Notes: generated by a model not told the origin, from the sequence alone. DNA of 64,000 nt from Dactylis glomerata (GCA_007115705.1 QXEO01000222.1:2855176-2919175), one strand, 5' to 3'. Positions 1-12,076 are shown, numbered from the stretch's first letter. Made by a program: numbers and translations.

Positions 1-51
1 GGCCCCCGAGCCGGCGAGCTTCTGGACGCCTGCACCCTCGTCGCTCCGCCC

Positions 52-59
52 TATAAATA
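52..59 (+). promoter_or_regulatory. LTR 1 TATA box
   Basis: TATAAATA in a GC-rich setting, followed by a GC-rich segment without ATG up to a strong donor-like site at 328. Transcription would be expected to start roughly 25-35 bp downstream. The same element is present at 9463-9470 and 18864-18871. Confidence 0.7.
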
Positions 60-324
60 CCCCCGCCGATCAAACGGAGAGACTCGCCCCGTCCCCAGCT
101 ACCTCCCAGACACGCTCGTTTCGCCCCGCTTGCTCTAGTTCGCCGTCGCCAGCCCCGCCGACGAGATACTGGACGTGGAGAGCGCCGCCGCGTTCGACCA
201 CCTGGGAGCAAGCCGCCGCTGGGAATCGGCGGAGGAGCATCGCCGTAGCCGATCCTGCACATCGCCGTCGAGTTCTGCTTCCTCTCCGTCACGCCCTCGC
301 CGTCGAACAGTCGTCCCTGCAACG

Positions 325-333
325 CCGGTGAGC
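325..333 (+). other. Candidate 5' splice donor in the LTR leader (CCG|GTGAGC)
   Basis: CCG|GTGAGC has the intron GT at 328-329 and is kept in all three LTRs (GT at 9739-9740 and 19140-19141). Between the expected transcription start and this donor LTR1 contains no ATG; ATGs begin just after it. Joined to the acceptors at 2890 or 3950 it would remove the long ATG-rich leader. This is inferred from motifs only. Confidence 0.45.
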
Positions 334-1223
334 TCCCCCGTCTCCGACGAACACGATGCACCCTAGCCGTTCGATCTTGATCCAGCGGTAGCATACCGTT
401 TCGGTGAGAGTTAAGTGACCTGACCGGTGGGCTCCACCTGTCAGGTTTAGTTTTTATTCTTTCCCGCCCGGAGCGAAGCGATATGGGCCGGCCCGTTCGG
501 GTTTCATTCGAAATCAGCCCAGTTGGTTTCGAATCCGGTCCGTTTCATTTTTAATTATTCTCCCGCCTTTTTGAATTAATTCAAAATTTGTTCAGATATG
601 ATTTTCAAACTCAATTTCCCAGAGATTTCTAAATCCTTTTCTAGCAAATAAATATGCGTTGGAAAGCTGGTAAAATGCTCTAGCCTGTAGAATTGGTTAG
701 AATTCCATTTGAGTTAGGAATTTAATTAGATATGAATAGTGTGACCATAGCTTTGTTAACCTTAGAAAATTTCTAGAAAATTATTTAAGCCTCCTAAAAT
801 CATGAAATTTAAATTGTGAACTCACCAATGACCTCCCTTACTGTTAGTCAACCCTAATCAACTCCAAACCCTATTAGTGTTATCAATTAGACCCTAACCC
901 AACTCTAGTTAGTAACATAAAATGATAGATCCCTATCATACACTTAGAATTAATTTGCCCTCTTTACCAATTCACTTAGTTGATCCCTCCCCCTTGAACT
1001 AGTATTAGTACCCCTAAACCAATACCAATGCTTAGAAAGGGGACAACATATGACACTTAGTAGAAACTTTAACTTGCACACTTGATGAAAACTTAGAAGC
1101 AAAACTTACAATCCAACCCCATAAAATGCAACATGAATGCTATTGTTAGCAAACAAAGATGTGTGCTTGGTGTGTGATTAAGCATTGTGTAGTGATTGTG
1201 TGCTTTGTGTTTATTCGTTATTA

Positions 1224-1373
1224 GACGCTAGTGTTGCCGAGGAGGATATTGGAGGGGATTATTATCAAGAAGAAGAAGAATACCCCGGACACTTTGCCAA
1301 CCAAGGCAAGCCATCTTTTGATTCATACTCCCAATGCCTAGTTTTAATATTGCATCCTACTTGTTTTAAGTAA
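1224..1373 (+). other. Conserved acidic micro-ORF inside LTR 1
   Basis: An open frame of about 50 codons with an acidic, tyrosine-rich centre (YYQEEEEYPGHF). It is preceded by a T-rich stretch ending in TTATTAG that resembles a 3' splice site. The same frame stays open in LTR2 (10635-10787), which carries a net 3-nt insertion and several substitutions, and in LTR3 (20036-20185). The frame has no ATG of its own, so it would need splicing or may be a remnant. A second acidic stretch (EEYQEEGYEEEY) occurs near 2390-2428. Function unknown. Confidence 0.35.
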
Positions 1374-2677
1374 ATTGCATGATTGAATTGCTAGAGTAGA
1401 ATGATAGAAGTGCATTGATGTCTTGTTTAGCAAGAGCATCAAGCTGAGTTTATCCAACTCTATTTAGTAGTATCATCACTAAATGTAGTTGCTTAGTCGC
1501 TAATAAAAATTGGTGCTATCTCGGGAGGAACCCCATTTGAAAAGTGGTGACTTGAACTTGAAACTTGAATTGGAGATTGCTCCTACGTAATGGTTTTATG
1601 AAAGAAATCAATCTTGACTAAGAACTATGAAATGTATTTCTCAATGACAACGAGTGATGTACTATGGGAGCCAACCATACCGTACGACCACATTACCCCT
1701 ATATGGGAAGGGGCTTAGTCCGTAGCTTGTTTACCTTAGTATGGGAGGCCTTGTAACAAATCTTTATGGAAGGACACCGTGAGCAGTTACTTCTGAACCA
1801 AGTGGATTCCACTAACCCGGCACTCCGGGATGGCCAGAACTAGAGGCGCCGGAGCGGGGATTCCGTACCCCGGGCTCTAGGGAAGGATCCTATACTAGGG
1901 TGAGCAAGTGAAAGAGTTTGTTTGATTATCTGAATCCCGCATACTTGTGTATGACGATCCGTGGATTTCTCCCGGCAGATGTATCGAATCTTGTGGGTAA
2001 AGTGTACCCCTCTGCAGAGGTTTTTAAACTATTCGAATAGCCGAGTCCGCGGTTATGGACAGTTGGCAAGCTCTACTTGACTTTTGTCAAAAATAAAAAG
2101 AACAATGGTGAGATTGGTGAAGGATCTGAATTGAATTGACTTGACTTGAACTTGATGTTGACACACTTGAAGTTCCTCTTTAGATTGAACTTAGAGAACT
2201 AAACCTCTTTTCTACCGATGAACATTCTTGGGAAATAAAACTAGCTTTTGCAAAGAAACTTAGTGCTTAGTCCACTATACCAAACTTGCATACCTACTTC
2301 ATCATTTCATTTATAAGATGGTTTGCGAGTGCATCCAATGTACTCATGGCTGTGTCCCTGGCTATCAACTTGGCCAGACTATGGGGAAGAATACCAGGAG
2401 GAAGGGTATGAAGAAGAGTACCAGAACTAAGCTCGTCTCCATGAGTCGCCATTGCCTGTAGGGTGAAGGCATGGACCCAAAGACGTTATTTCTGCTGCTA
2501 TATTATGTTGTAATATGAACTTGGTCTCTATGACCATTGTATTTGAACCATCGCATTGTAATGTCTATGGAACTGGTTACCAACTACGTTATGTATATCG
2601 CAACAATGGTTCTGGGATTGCGGTGGAATACATAACGGGCACTTCGAATTTGTATCAAATTTGAGGTCGTCACAAGT

Positions 2678-2690
2678 TGGTATCAGAGCC
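2678..2690 (+). other. Primer binding site, internal copy 1
   Basis: TGGTATCAGAGCC is complementary to the 3' end of plant initiator tRNA-Met and lies 3 bp after the LTR end, the standard minus-strand primer arrangement for this group. Confidence 0.88.
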
Positions 2691-2890
2691 TAGGCTGACC
2701 ATAGGAGACCTTAGTTAGAATGGGCGTTAAATGGAACCTTGATAAAAGCAAAGATATAAGTAATGGTTGCAAAATTGCTTAGTCTTTTCCTCTCTATTTA
2801 CAAAGCTTTATACATGATTCAGTTTTTGTCTACTTAAAATTTTGCACACTTGAGTTGATCACTAACTTAATCTAATCTAAAATTTTGTAG

Positions 2891-3673
2891 ATGGCCCCGG
2901 TATTCGTTGAGCACTACCAGTTGGGCCATGGTGGCAGCCTTTGTTTCGAGCGCGACCTCACCACCCTGACCTTGTTCCTGGATCGTTTGTATCCGGAGTT
3001 CAAGGGAGCCGTGCTCAATGAGCACCCAGATGGAGAGCTACGGTGGCTTATCCGAGCCAGTTGCCGTGGCAAGAAGGGGAATTTGAGTTCTCCAAGGATC
3101 AAGTTTGAGCTTGTGGAGAACACTTGGGCCGATGGTTTGGTCCGAGCGATGCAGGAGATGCACGCCCGCTTGTGCGGACTGCACGTTGAGGAGGTTCAGG
3201 GAGAGCACTTTAGGAACTTTGCTCGGCGTGATGCGGACGGGCGTCCCGCAAACATGCCCGGGCAGAATGAGCCGTGTACCTACATCGATCACATGGACTT
3301 CTTGCTGTACTCCACTCAGCAGGAGGCCGATCGTGCCCGTACCAAGGCCAACCTTGAGCACTTCGCACTGGTGGAGGCGAGGAGCACTATCAGGATACTT
3401 GCGAAGGAGCGCAAGAGCCTTCGTCGCCAGCGCGATGAGAAGGATCAGGACATTGAGGAGTTGAAGGCCAATGTGGCTGAGCTGACTGAGTACATTGAGA
3501 GTCTTGAGGATCACCTTGGTGAGGAGGAAGGCATTGATCTCCGCAAGGAGGATAATGCCCTCATTAGTGATGAGGATGACTTCATGGAGGACCTTGATGA
3601 TTCGGAAGATGGTGGGCACAATGGATTCATTGTGAGTGATGAGGAGGAAGACCCCGAGGAGCCCGCTGTTTAG
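2891..3673 (+). CDS. Accessory ORF1 upstream of gag (260 aa), copy 1
   Basis: An intact sense ORF between PBS and gag, where typical Tekay elements have no gene. No known domain is recognised. The first ~125 residues look globular; about 140-215 are charged and heptad-like (many K/R/E/L), suggesting a coiled coil; the last ~40 are strongly acidic (DEDDFMEDLDDSED) and end in EEPAV. Its base composition is more GC-rich than the gag-pol frame downstream, so capture from another source is possible. The ATG directly follows ATTTTGTAG, with branch-point-like CTAAC and CTAAT just upstream, as at a 3' splice site. It is open while gag-pol is broken. The extra pre-gag ORF of Ogre/Tat elements is a positional analogy only. 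Confidence 0.8.
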   Translation: MAPVFVEHYQLGHGGSLCFERDLTTLTLFLDRLYPEFKGAVLNEHPDGELRWLIRASCRGKKGNLSSPRIKFELVENTWADGLVRAMQEMHARLCGLHVEEVQGEHFRNFARRDADGRPANMPGQNEPCTYIDHMDFLLYSTQQEADRARTKANLEHFALVEARSTIRILAKERKSLRRQRDEKDQDIEELKANVAELTEYIESLEDHLGEEEGIDLRKEDNALISDEDDFMEDLDDSEDGGHNGFIVSDEEEDPEEPAV

Positions 3674-3950
3674 ATCAGAGATCCACGTGTTATCTAGTTA
3701 TGAGTTCACCTTGAGTCACTTCGTGTAGGTGTGAGTTGTATCCCCCTCTCTAGTAGACGAGTCGCAATGGTTTGATGTAAACCATTTTGTAATGTGTGAA
3801 CTCGTATGTATGATATGTTTGATGAGTGTTGAATGAAATATGAATTTGGCCCTTAAGGCCTTAGTAAGACAAAAGTTGCATCATCCATGTTACCTTTAAA
3901 TCTTAGCAAAATTTAGCTTTCCCCTCTTGTCTTACACACCTTATCTTCAG
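3674..3950 (+). other. Spacer between ORF1 and gag with a candidate splice acceptor
   Basis: About 277 bp without a gene. Its 3' end is a pyrimidine-rich tract (from about 3918) ending TTATCTTCAG directly before the gag ATG at 3951, a very good plant 3' splice site. The same arrangement precedes gag in copy 2 (AG at 13348-13349). Confidence 0.45.
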
Positions 3951-6900
3951 ATGCCGCGAGCACCCCCACCCCCGAACCCGGAAATGGCCGAACTGCTAAG
4001 GTTGATCATGGAAGACCGGGAAGCAGCCCGAGCGGAGCGCCAAGCTAACTTGGCCACTCTTCAGCAGATAACCCAGATGGCAATGAACCACAACAATGGC
4101 AATGGCAATGGCCATGGTGAAGGAGAGAACAATGGCAATGGTAATCACCGATCCAAGTTAAGGAGTTTCCAGAACACCAATCCACCTATATTCACTAAGT
4201 CTGAAGAACCCTTAGATGCCGATGACTGGCTTCGCACTATGGAAAACAATTTGGCAGTCGCCGAAGTTGGTGAAAATGAGAAGGTTTTGTACACCACCCA
4301 CTACCTTGCGGGAGCCGCAAGAGCTTGGTGGGATAGCACTCGTGCAATGCAAGCCCCAGGGTATGTGATGCCTTGGGAGGAGTTCAAGAGCAAGTTTAGC
4401 AAGGCCCATGTTCCTTTGGGATTGGTTAAAAGGATGAGAGATGAGTTCAGAAATCTAAAGCAAGGTTCCCTATCTGTGGTGGATTACCGTGACAAGTTCC
4501 TTACCTTGTCTAGGTATGCCCCAGATGACACCAACACCACTGAGAAGAAGCAAGAAAGGTTTCTGGATGGACTTCATGATGAGATGCAATGTGTCTTGGT
4601 CAACATTCACTTTGCCAACCTGGAGTCATTGGTTGACTCTGCCATTCAGATGGAAGGCAAACTCAAGCAAGCTGCAGAGAACCGCAAGCGCCGTATGATG
4701 TATCAAGGCAACTCGAGCAACTCGCAGAAGCCAAGGGGAAATGCACCTATGGGTTTCGCCCCAAGACCTATGAGGCCGTCTGCACCTGTTCCACGTCCCA
4801 ACTATCCCAACCGTCCGCCCGGCAACAACTTCAACCGTGCACCTCCAAGACCTAGTGGCAACAACTTCAACACCAATACTCCAAGGCCAAATGGCGCCCC
4901 TGTGTTACCCAAGCCTGGTGACAAGTCTGGTGTTACCTGTTATGAGTGCGGACGAAAAGGGCACTACTCCAATGAGTGCCCCAAGAAGCTGAATGATGCA
5001 TCCAAGACCACTGCTCCTGCTCAGCAACAGCGCCGTGTGGGAAATGGCAAGAACTATCCATCAAGGAACCAGCCTCACTCTCGAGGCCGTCTGAATCACA
5101 TGAATGTTGAAGAAGCTCAGGAAGCAACCGACGTTGTGCTTGGTATGTTCCCTGTTAACTCAGTTCTTGCAAGAGTTCTGTTTGATTCTGGAGCTTCACA
5201 CTCTTTTGTTACCCAATTATTCATTGATAAAAGTGGACTTCAACCCACACCCTTGAAAGAGGTCATGTCTGTGCAAATTCCCGGGTCAGTAACCAAAGCC
5301 AGTTGTACCTGCTTGGCAGTGCCCATAGAAATTCATGGAATAGCTTTCTTAGCCAATTTGATAGTGTTGGGAACCAAAGGTTTGGAAGTAGTTCTTGGTA
5401 TGAATTGGATGTCTTCCCATCAAGGAGTAATAGATTATGCCAAGAAGACCATCACCATGAAGAGTAGCACTGGAATCATAGTCAAGCATGTATCCGTAAA
5501 ACCACCCCAAACCACCCGATGTCATAAGAGTATCTCCGGGCCAACCATAAAGGAAGTTCCCATCGTCTGTGAATACCCGGATGTTTTTCCCGATGAGCTA
5601 CCCGGAATGCCACCGGATCGGGATATCGAGTTTATCATTGAGCTCATCCCCGGAACTGGATCTATAGCCCAATGACCCTATCGTATGAATCCAGCTGAAC
5701 TAGTGGAGTTGAAGAAGCAATTGGATGACCTTTTGAGTAAAGGATTGATTCAGCCAAGTTCTTCTGCTTGGAGATCACCCGTTCTGTTTGTGGATAAAAG
5801 TGACGGTTCTAGCCGACTGTGCACTGATTACCGCAAGCTAAACGATGTGACCATCAAGAACAAGTATCCTCTCCCAAAGATTGAAGATTTGTTTGACCAA
5901 TTGACTAGAGCTAGAGTCTTCTCGAAGATAGATCTTAGAACTGGATACCACCAATTGAAAATCCGCGCAACAGATATCCCCAAAACAGCCTTCACTACCC
6001 GATACGGATTGTATGAGTACACCGTAATGTCATTTGGATTAACCAATGCCCCTGCTTATTTCATGAACCTCATGAATAAGGTTTTTATGGAGTTCTTGGA
6101 TAAGTTTGTTGTTGTCTTCATTGATGACATTCTTATCTACTCCAAGTCCGAAGAAGAGCATGCAACCCATTTGAGATTAATCTTAGAAACCTTAAGGGAG
6201 CATCAGCTGTATGCTAAGTTCAGTAAATGTGAGTTCTGGTTGAAGGAAGTTGGATTCTTAGACCATGTATTATCAGCGGGAGGAATATCCGTGGACCCCA
6301 AGAAGATCAAATCAGTCATGGAGTGGGAAGCTCCTACCACTCAAACTGAAGTTAGAGGTTTTCTTGGATTAGCCGGATATTACCGCAAATTTGTTGAAGG
6401 GTTTTCAAGCATTGCCCGGCCAATGACCCAACCGTTGAAGAAAGACAAGAAGTTTGAATGGACCCCTAAGTGTGAAGAGAGTTTTCAAGAGCTCAAAAAG
6501 CGACTAGTGACCGCCCCTGTCCTAACCATGCCCGATACCACCAAAAACTTTCATGTCTATTGCGACGCTTCCAAACTTGGACTTGGTTGTGTATTGATGC
6601 AAGAAGGCAAGGTCAGAGCTTACCTCTCTCGACAGCTTCGACCTCATGAAGAAAATTATCCAACCCATGATCTAGAGTTAGCCGCCGTGGTTCTAGCTCT
6701 GAAGACCTAGAGGCACTATCTGATGGGCAACCGTTGCGAGATCTACACTGACCACAAGAGTTTGAAGTATATTTTCACCCAGAAGGAGTTGAACATGAGG
6801 CAAAGAAGATGGATAGAGTTGATTAAGGATTATGATCTGGAAATTCACTATCACCCCGGTAAGGCCAATGTAGTGGCCGATGCATTGAGTAGAAAGCCGT

Positions 6901-8462
6901 GCTCGTTGAATATGGCGATCAAAGAGGAGCAACCCATGTTGCACCAAGAGTTTGAAAGGTTTGGATTGGAACTAGTCAGTCGAGGATTCCTAGCCAACCT
7001 TGAGTTTCAACCCACCTTGATGGGCCAAATCAAAGAAGCCCAGAAGGGAAATGAGAGTATTGACGGAATCAAGCGCAGAATTAGTTCCGGCAAGGTGCCA
7101 GGATTTGAAGAAGATGATCAAGGAGTTCTTTGGTATAAAGGACGTATTTGCGTGCCTGCTAATTCAGAATTGAAGGAAATGATTATGAAGGAAGCTCATG
7201 AGACACCTTACTCCATCCACCCCGGTGGAACTAAGATGTATCAAGATTTGAAGGAACAATTTTGGTGGCATGGAATGAAGCGTGAGATTGCATCGTTCAT
7301 CTCCAAGTGTGACATCTGCCAAAGAGTCAAGGCTGAACATCAACGTCCTGCTGGACTGCTGCAGCCTTTGCAAGTTCCGGAATGGAAGTGGGAATCTGTT
7401 GGAATGGATTTCATCACTAGATTTCCAAGGTCTAGCCGTGGCAATGACTCTATTTGGGTCATTGTGGATAGACTGACCAAAGTTGCCCACTTTATTCCTG
7501 TCAAGACCACTTATCGCTCGGGACAGCTAGCAGATCTGTATCTATCCAGAATTGTTAGTTTGCACGGAGTCCCTAAAACCATAGTTTCCGATCGAGGAAC
7601 CCAATTCACCTCAAGATTTTGGAGAAGCTTACATCAAGCCTTGGGCACCAAATTAGCCTTCAGCACCACTTACCACCCTCAGACTGATGGACAGACTGAA
7701 AGAGTGAATCAAATACTTGAAGATATGTTGAGAGCCTGTGTTCTAGCCTATGGGGCTAAGTGGGAAGAATGTCTGCCTTTCGCGGAGTTTTCCTACAACA
7801 ACAGTTATCAAGCCAGTTTGCAAATGGCCCCATTTGAAGCTTTGTATGGAAGAAAGTGTCGTACCCCTCTGAATTGGTCAGAAACCGGAGACAGTCAGAT
7901 ATTTGGACCTGACATTCTGCAAGAAGCCGAGGAGAAAGTTCGCATGATTCGTGACTACCTCAAGGCAGCCCAGTCAAGACAGAAGAGTTATGCCGACAAG
8001 AGACGTAGAGAACTGACCTTCCAGATTGGAGATTTTGTTTATCTCAGAGTATCACCCCTCAAGGGAATGCAAAGATTCCAAGTAAAAGGAAAGCTTGCAC
8101 CAAGATATATTGGACCCTTCAAGATACTAGACCGCCGAGGAGAAGTGTCTTATCAGTTAGAAATGCCCCCTGAATTGTCTGAAGTACACAATGTCTTTCA
8201 CGTGTCTTTACTTCGGAAATGTCTTGAAGTTCCGGAGAAGCCCGAAATCTTCAAGAATATTGATCACCGTTCTGTGGACATCAACAAGGATTTGACCTAT
8301 CGTGAAATGCCTATCCGTATCCTCGAGGAAGCCTATAGAACCACTCAAACCCGAAGCATCAAATTTCTGAAAGTTCAGTGGAGTAATCACACCGAAGATG
8401 AAGCCACTTGGGAACGAGAAGATTACCTTCAGAAAGAGTTTCCCAACCTTTTCAGTTCTTAA
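3951..8462 (+). pseudogene. gag-pol polyprotein frame with two in-frame stops, copy 1
   Basis: One continuous frame of 1,504 codons interrupted by TGA at 5673-5675 and TAG at 6708-6710. In order: gag, a CCHC zinc knuckle (CYECGRKGHYSNEC), aspartic protease (LFDSGASHSFV), reverse transcriptase (FVVVFIDDILIYS), RNase H (YCDAS, then DLEL, then YTDHKS), integrase with its HHCC finger (CDICQRVK) and D,D,E residues (GMDFI, VSDRGTQF, then the glutamate of DGQTERVNQ), a GPF motif, and a chromodomain-like C terminus (DEATWEREDYL). The first stop lies at the protease/RT junction and the second inside RNase H, so no complete pol can be made. Catalytic residues otherwise look intact. ATG 3951 is the first ATG after the acceptor-like CAG. 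Confidence 0.9.
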
Positions 8463-8490
8463 TTAGTGAATCTCGGGACGAGATTCTTTT

Positions 8491-8503
8491 TAAGGGGGAA
8501 GAT
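8491..8503 (+). other. Polypurine tract before LTR 2
   Basis: TAAGGGGGAAGAT immediately before the LTR start TGTAACAAC, the expected plus-strand primer. The identical tract lies at 17891-17903. Confidence 0.8.
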
Positions 8504-11500
8504 TGTAACAACTCAGAAATTGTAATCCACTTCTTATTAAATAAAGTGCCAAATTTTGGACCTAGATAAAACTTTTTATCTATTATTTCATGCATACATG
8601 TATTTTCTATTATATGTCTTTTATGATTTCATGTGTGTTATTTTTGGTTGTGCATTGGTTAGTTAATTCTAAGTGAACCAACAGAAGCAAGTGAGAAGAA
8701 TTATAGGAACCAAAGAAACCGGAAATAAAAATGTTAAAGAAAAAGAGAAGAATAAGATGATCTAGGAAATCTGTTTGACTACCCTACTTTGATCCCTTGG
8801 ATTAAGAAATCTACAACTCACCTCAGTGTTTGGCCAGCTAGTTGAGTTTCACCAAGTCACTTACAAACTCAACCAAGAAGTGGCTACTCAAAATTCAAAT
8901 CAGAACATCACTCAAACTTCAACCAAAGTTTGAATCTGAAACAGTGACTATACTCAAAAATGCAAATAAGATTTCTGCAAAACTCAACCTTTCTCTGTAA
9001 CAAAAATATGACTGGAAACCTTGGCCAATATGTTGATCACCCAAAGTGGAAAATTTCAAAAATTCAAATTTAAACTTCTTGCGAACATTTCGTCGAACAC
9101 CTGGAGGATAAAAATCGGGAAAATCTTGATCACTATGAGCTTCACTGTTCTAGCTCGCTCAAACCCTGTTGCCATGCTCCTGGACGATGCCTCGGTCGAC
9201 TCCAGCGCCCCCTGCCCCGACCCGAGCCGTGAGAAGAGGAGGGACGGAGAGAAATGCGCCCAGGGCCCCCTCCCAGACCTTCTTCTTCCTGCACGATGCC
9301 GACCGCCCTGGATGCGCCAGAGCCGACCCACAGCCTCCCGCAGCCGAGGCGACACCCTCCCAGCACGCCCCCGAGGCCGCCGTGCCCGGAGCGACCTTCG
9401 AACGTTGCCAGGGCCCCCGAGCCGGCGAGCTTCTGGACGCCCGCACCCTCGTCGCTCCGACCTATAAATACCCCCGCCGATCAAACGGAGAGACTCGCCC
9501 CGTCCCCAGCTACCTCCCAGACATGCTCGTCTCGCCCCGCTTGCTCTAGTCCGCCGTCGCCAGCCCCGCCGACGAGATACTGGACGTGGAGAGCGCCGCC
9601 GCGTTCGACCACCTGGGAGCAAGCCGCCGCTGGGAATCGGAGGAGGAGTCACGCCGCAGCCGATTCCGCACGTCGCCGTCGAGTTCTGCTTCCTCTCCGT
9701 CACGCCCTCGCCGTCGAACAGTCGTCCCTGCAACGCCGGTGAGCTCCCCCGTCTCCGACGAACACGATGCACCAGAGCCGTTCGATCTTGATCCAGCGGT
9801 AGCATACCGTTTCGGTGAGAGTTAAGTGACCTGACCGGTGGGCTCCACCTGTCAGGTTTAGTTTTTATTCTTTCCCGCCCGGAGCGAAGCGGTATGGGCC
9901 GGCCCGTTCGGGTTTCGTTCGAAATCAGCCCAGTTGGTTTCGAATCCGGTCCGTTTCGTTTTCTTTATTTCCCGCTCGTTTTCGAATTAATTCAAATATG
10001 ATTCAGATATGATTTTCAAACTAAAATTCCAAGAGATTTACAAATCCATTTTTAGCAAATGAATATGCGTTGGAAAGCTTGTAAAATGCTCTAGCCTGTA
10101 GACTTGGTTAGAATTCCATTTGAGTTAGGAATTTAAATAAATAAGAATAGTGTGACCATAGCTTTATTAATCATAGAAGATTTCTAGAAAATTGTTTAAG
10201 CCTCCTAAAATCATGAAATTTAAATTGTGAACTCACCAATGACCCCCCTTACTGTTAGTCAACCCTAATCAACTCAAACCCTGTTAGTGTTATCAATTAG
10301 ACCCTAACCCAACTCTAGTTAGTAACATAAAATGATAGATCCCTATCCTACACTTAGAATTAATTTGCCCTCTTTACCAATTCACTTAGTTAATCCCTCC
10401 CCACTTGAACTAGTCTTAGTACCCCTAAACCAATACCAATGCTTAGAAAGTGAACAACATATGACACTTAGTAGAAACTCTAACTTGCACACTTAATGAA
10501 AACTTAGAAGAAAAACTTGCAATCCAACTCCATAAAATGCAACATGAATGCTATTGTTAGCAAACAAATATGTGTGCTTGGTGTGTTGTTAGCATTGTGT
10601 AGTGATTGTGTGTTTTGTGTTGATTCCATTATTAGACGCTAGTGTTGCTGAGGAGGATTTTGAGGGGGGATTTTATTATCAAGAAGAAGAAGAGTACCCC
10701 GGACACTTTGCCAACCAAGGCAAGCCATCTTTTGATTCATACTCCCAATGCCTAGTTTTAATATTGCATTCTACTTGTTTTAAGTAAATTGCATGATTGA
10801 ATTGCTAGAGTAGAATGATAGAAGTGTAGTGATATCTTGCTTAGCAAGAGCATCAAGCTGAGTTTATCCAATCATATTTAGTAGTATCATCACTCAATGT
10901 AGTTGCTTAGTCGCTAATAATATTGAGGCCATCTATAAGGGGAACTCTATTTGAAAAGTGGTGACTTGAACTTGAAACTTGAATTGGAGATTGCTCCTAC
11001 ATAATGGCTTTATGAAAGAAATCAATCTTGACTAAGAACTATGAAATGTATTTCTCAATGACAACGAGTGATGTACTATGGGAGCCAACCATACCGTACG
11101 ACCACATTACCCCTATATGGGAAGGGGCTTAGTCCGTAGCTTGTTTACCTTAGTATGGGAGGCCTTGTATCAAACCTTTATGGAAGGACACCGTGAGCGG
11201 TTACTTCTGAACCAAGTGGATTCCACTAATCCGGCATCCCGGAATGGCCAGAACTAGAGGCGCCGGAGCGGGGATTCCGTATCCCGGGCTCTAGGGAAGG
11301 ATCCTATACTAGGGTGAGCAAGTGAAAGAGTTTGTTTGATTATCTGAACCCCGCATACTTGTGTATGACGATCCGTGGATTTCTCCCGGCAGATGTATCG
11401 AATCTTGTGGGTAAAGTGTACCCCTCTGCAGAGGTTTTCAAACTATTCGAATAGCCGCGTCCGCGGTCATGGACAGTTGGCAAGCTGTACTTGACTTTTG

Positions 11501-12073
11501 TCAAGAATAAAAATAACAATGGTGAACTTGGTGAATGACTTGACTTGACCTTGATGTTGACACACTTGAAGTTCTTCTTTAGATTGAACTTAGAGAACTA
11601 AACCTCTTTTCTACCAATGAACATTCTTGGGAAATAAAACTAGCTTTTGCAAATAAACTTAGTGCTTAGTCCACTATACCAAACTTGCATATCTACTTCA
11701 TCATTTCATTTATAAGATGGTTTGCGAGTGCATCCAATGTACTCATGGCTGTGTCCCTGGCTATCAACTTGGCCAGACTATGGGGAAGAGTACCAGGAGG
11801 AAGGGTATGAAGAAGAGTACCAGAACTAAGCTCGTCTCCATGAGTCGCCATTGCCTGTAGGGTGAAGGCATGGACCCGAAGACGTTATTTCCGCTGCTAT
11901 ATTGTGTTGTAATATGAACTTGGTCTCTATGACCATTGTATTTGAACCATCGTATTGTAATGTCTATGGAACTGGTTACCAACTACGTTATGTATATCGC
12001 AACAATGGTTCTGGGATTGCGGTGGAATACATAACGGGCACTTCGAATTTGTATCAAATTTGAGGTCGTCACA
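8504..12073 (+). repeat. LTR 2 (central LTR, 3570 bp)
   Basis: Complete LTR, TG...CA. The first ~450 bp match LTR3 and the last ~120 bp match LTR1 almost perfectly. The middle is diverged, with many substitutions and small indels, most marked around 9080-9200 and 9960-10050. It serves at once as 3' LTR of the first half and 5' LTR of the second. It carries its own TATA box at 9463-9470 and an additional ATG at 9523-9525 in the otherwise ATG-free leader. Confidence 0.93.
9463..9470 (+). promoter_or_regulatory. LTR 2 TATA box
   Basis: TATAAATA in the same GC-rich context as in LTR1 and LTR3. Confidence 0.65.
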
Positions 12074-12076
12074 AGT

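Larger units (their letters stand above)
1..2674 (+). repeat. LTR 1 of the double Tekay element (5' part missing)
   Basis: It aligns without net length change to 18813-21486 of LTR3 and ends ...GTCACA just before the PBS. It begins inside the GC-rich promoter area, so most of U3 lies left of the window. R plus U5 is unusually long, about 2.6 kb, AT-rich and full of ATGs after about position 350. By eye about a dozen substitutions separate it from LTR3, mostly C/T or G/A changes as expected of decay at methylated sites. Confidence 0.93.

Noticed and set aside
5673..5675. The TGA in gag-pol as a programmed readthrough site
   Set aside because: It lies at the protease/RT junction, not at a gag/pol junction, and a second stop follows in RNase H. 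Simple decay explains both better.
9021..9825. Several long overlapping frames on both strands in LTR2 (and similar at 18319-19206 in LTR3)
   Set aside because: They are Pro/Arg/Ser-rich products of a GC-rich promoter patch, differ between LTR copies and have no domain.
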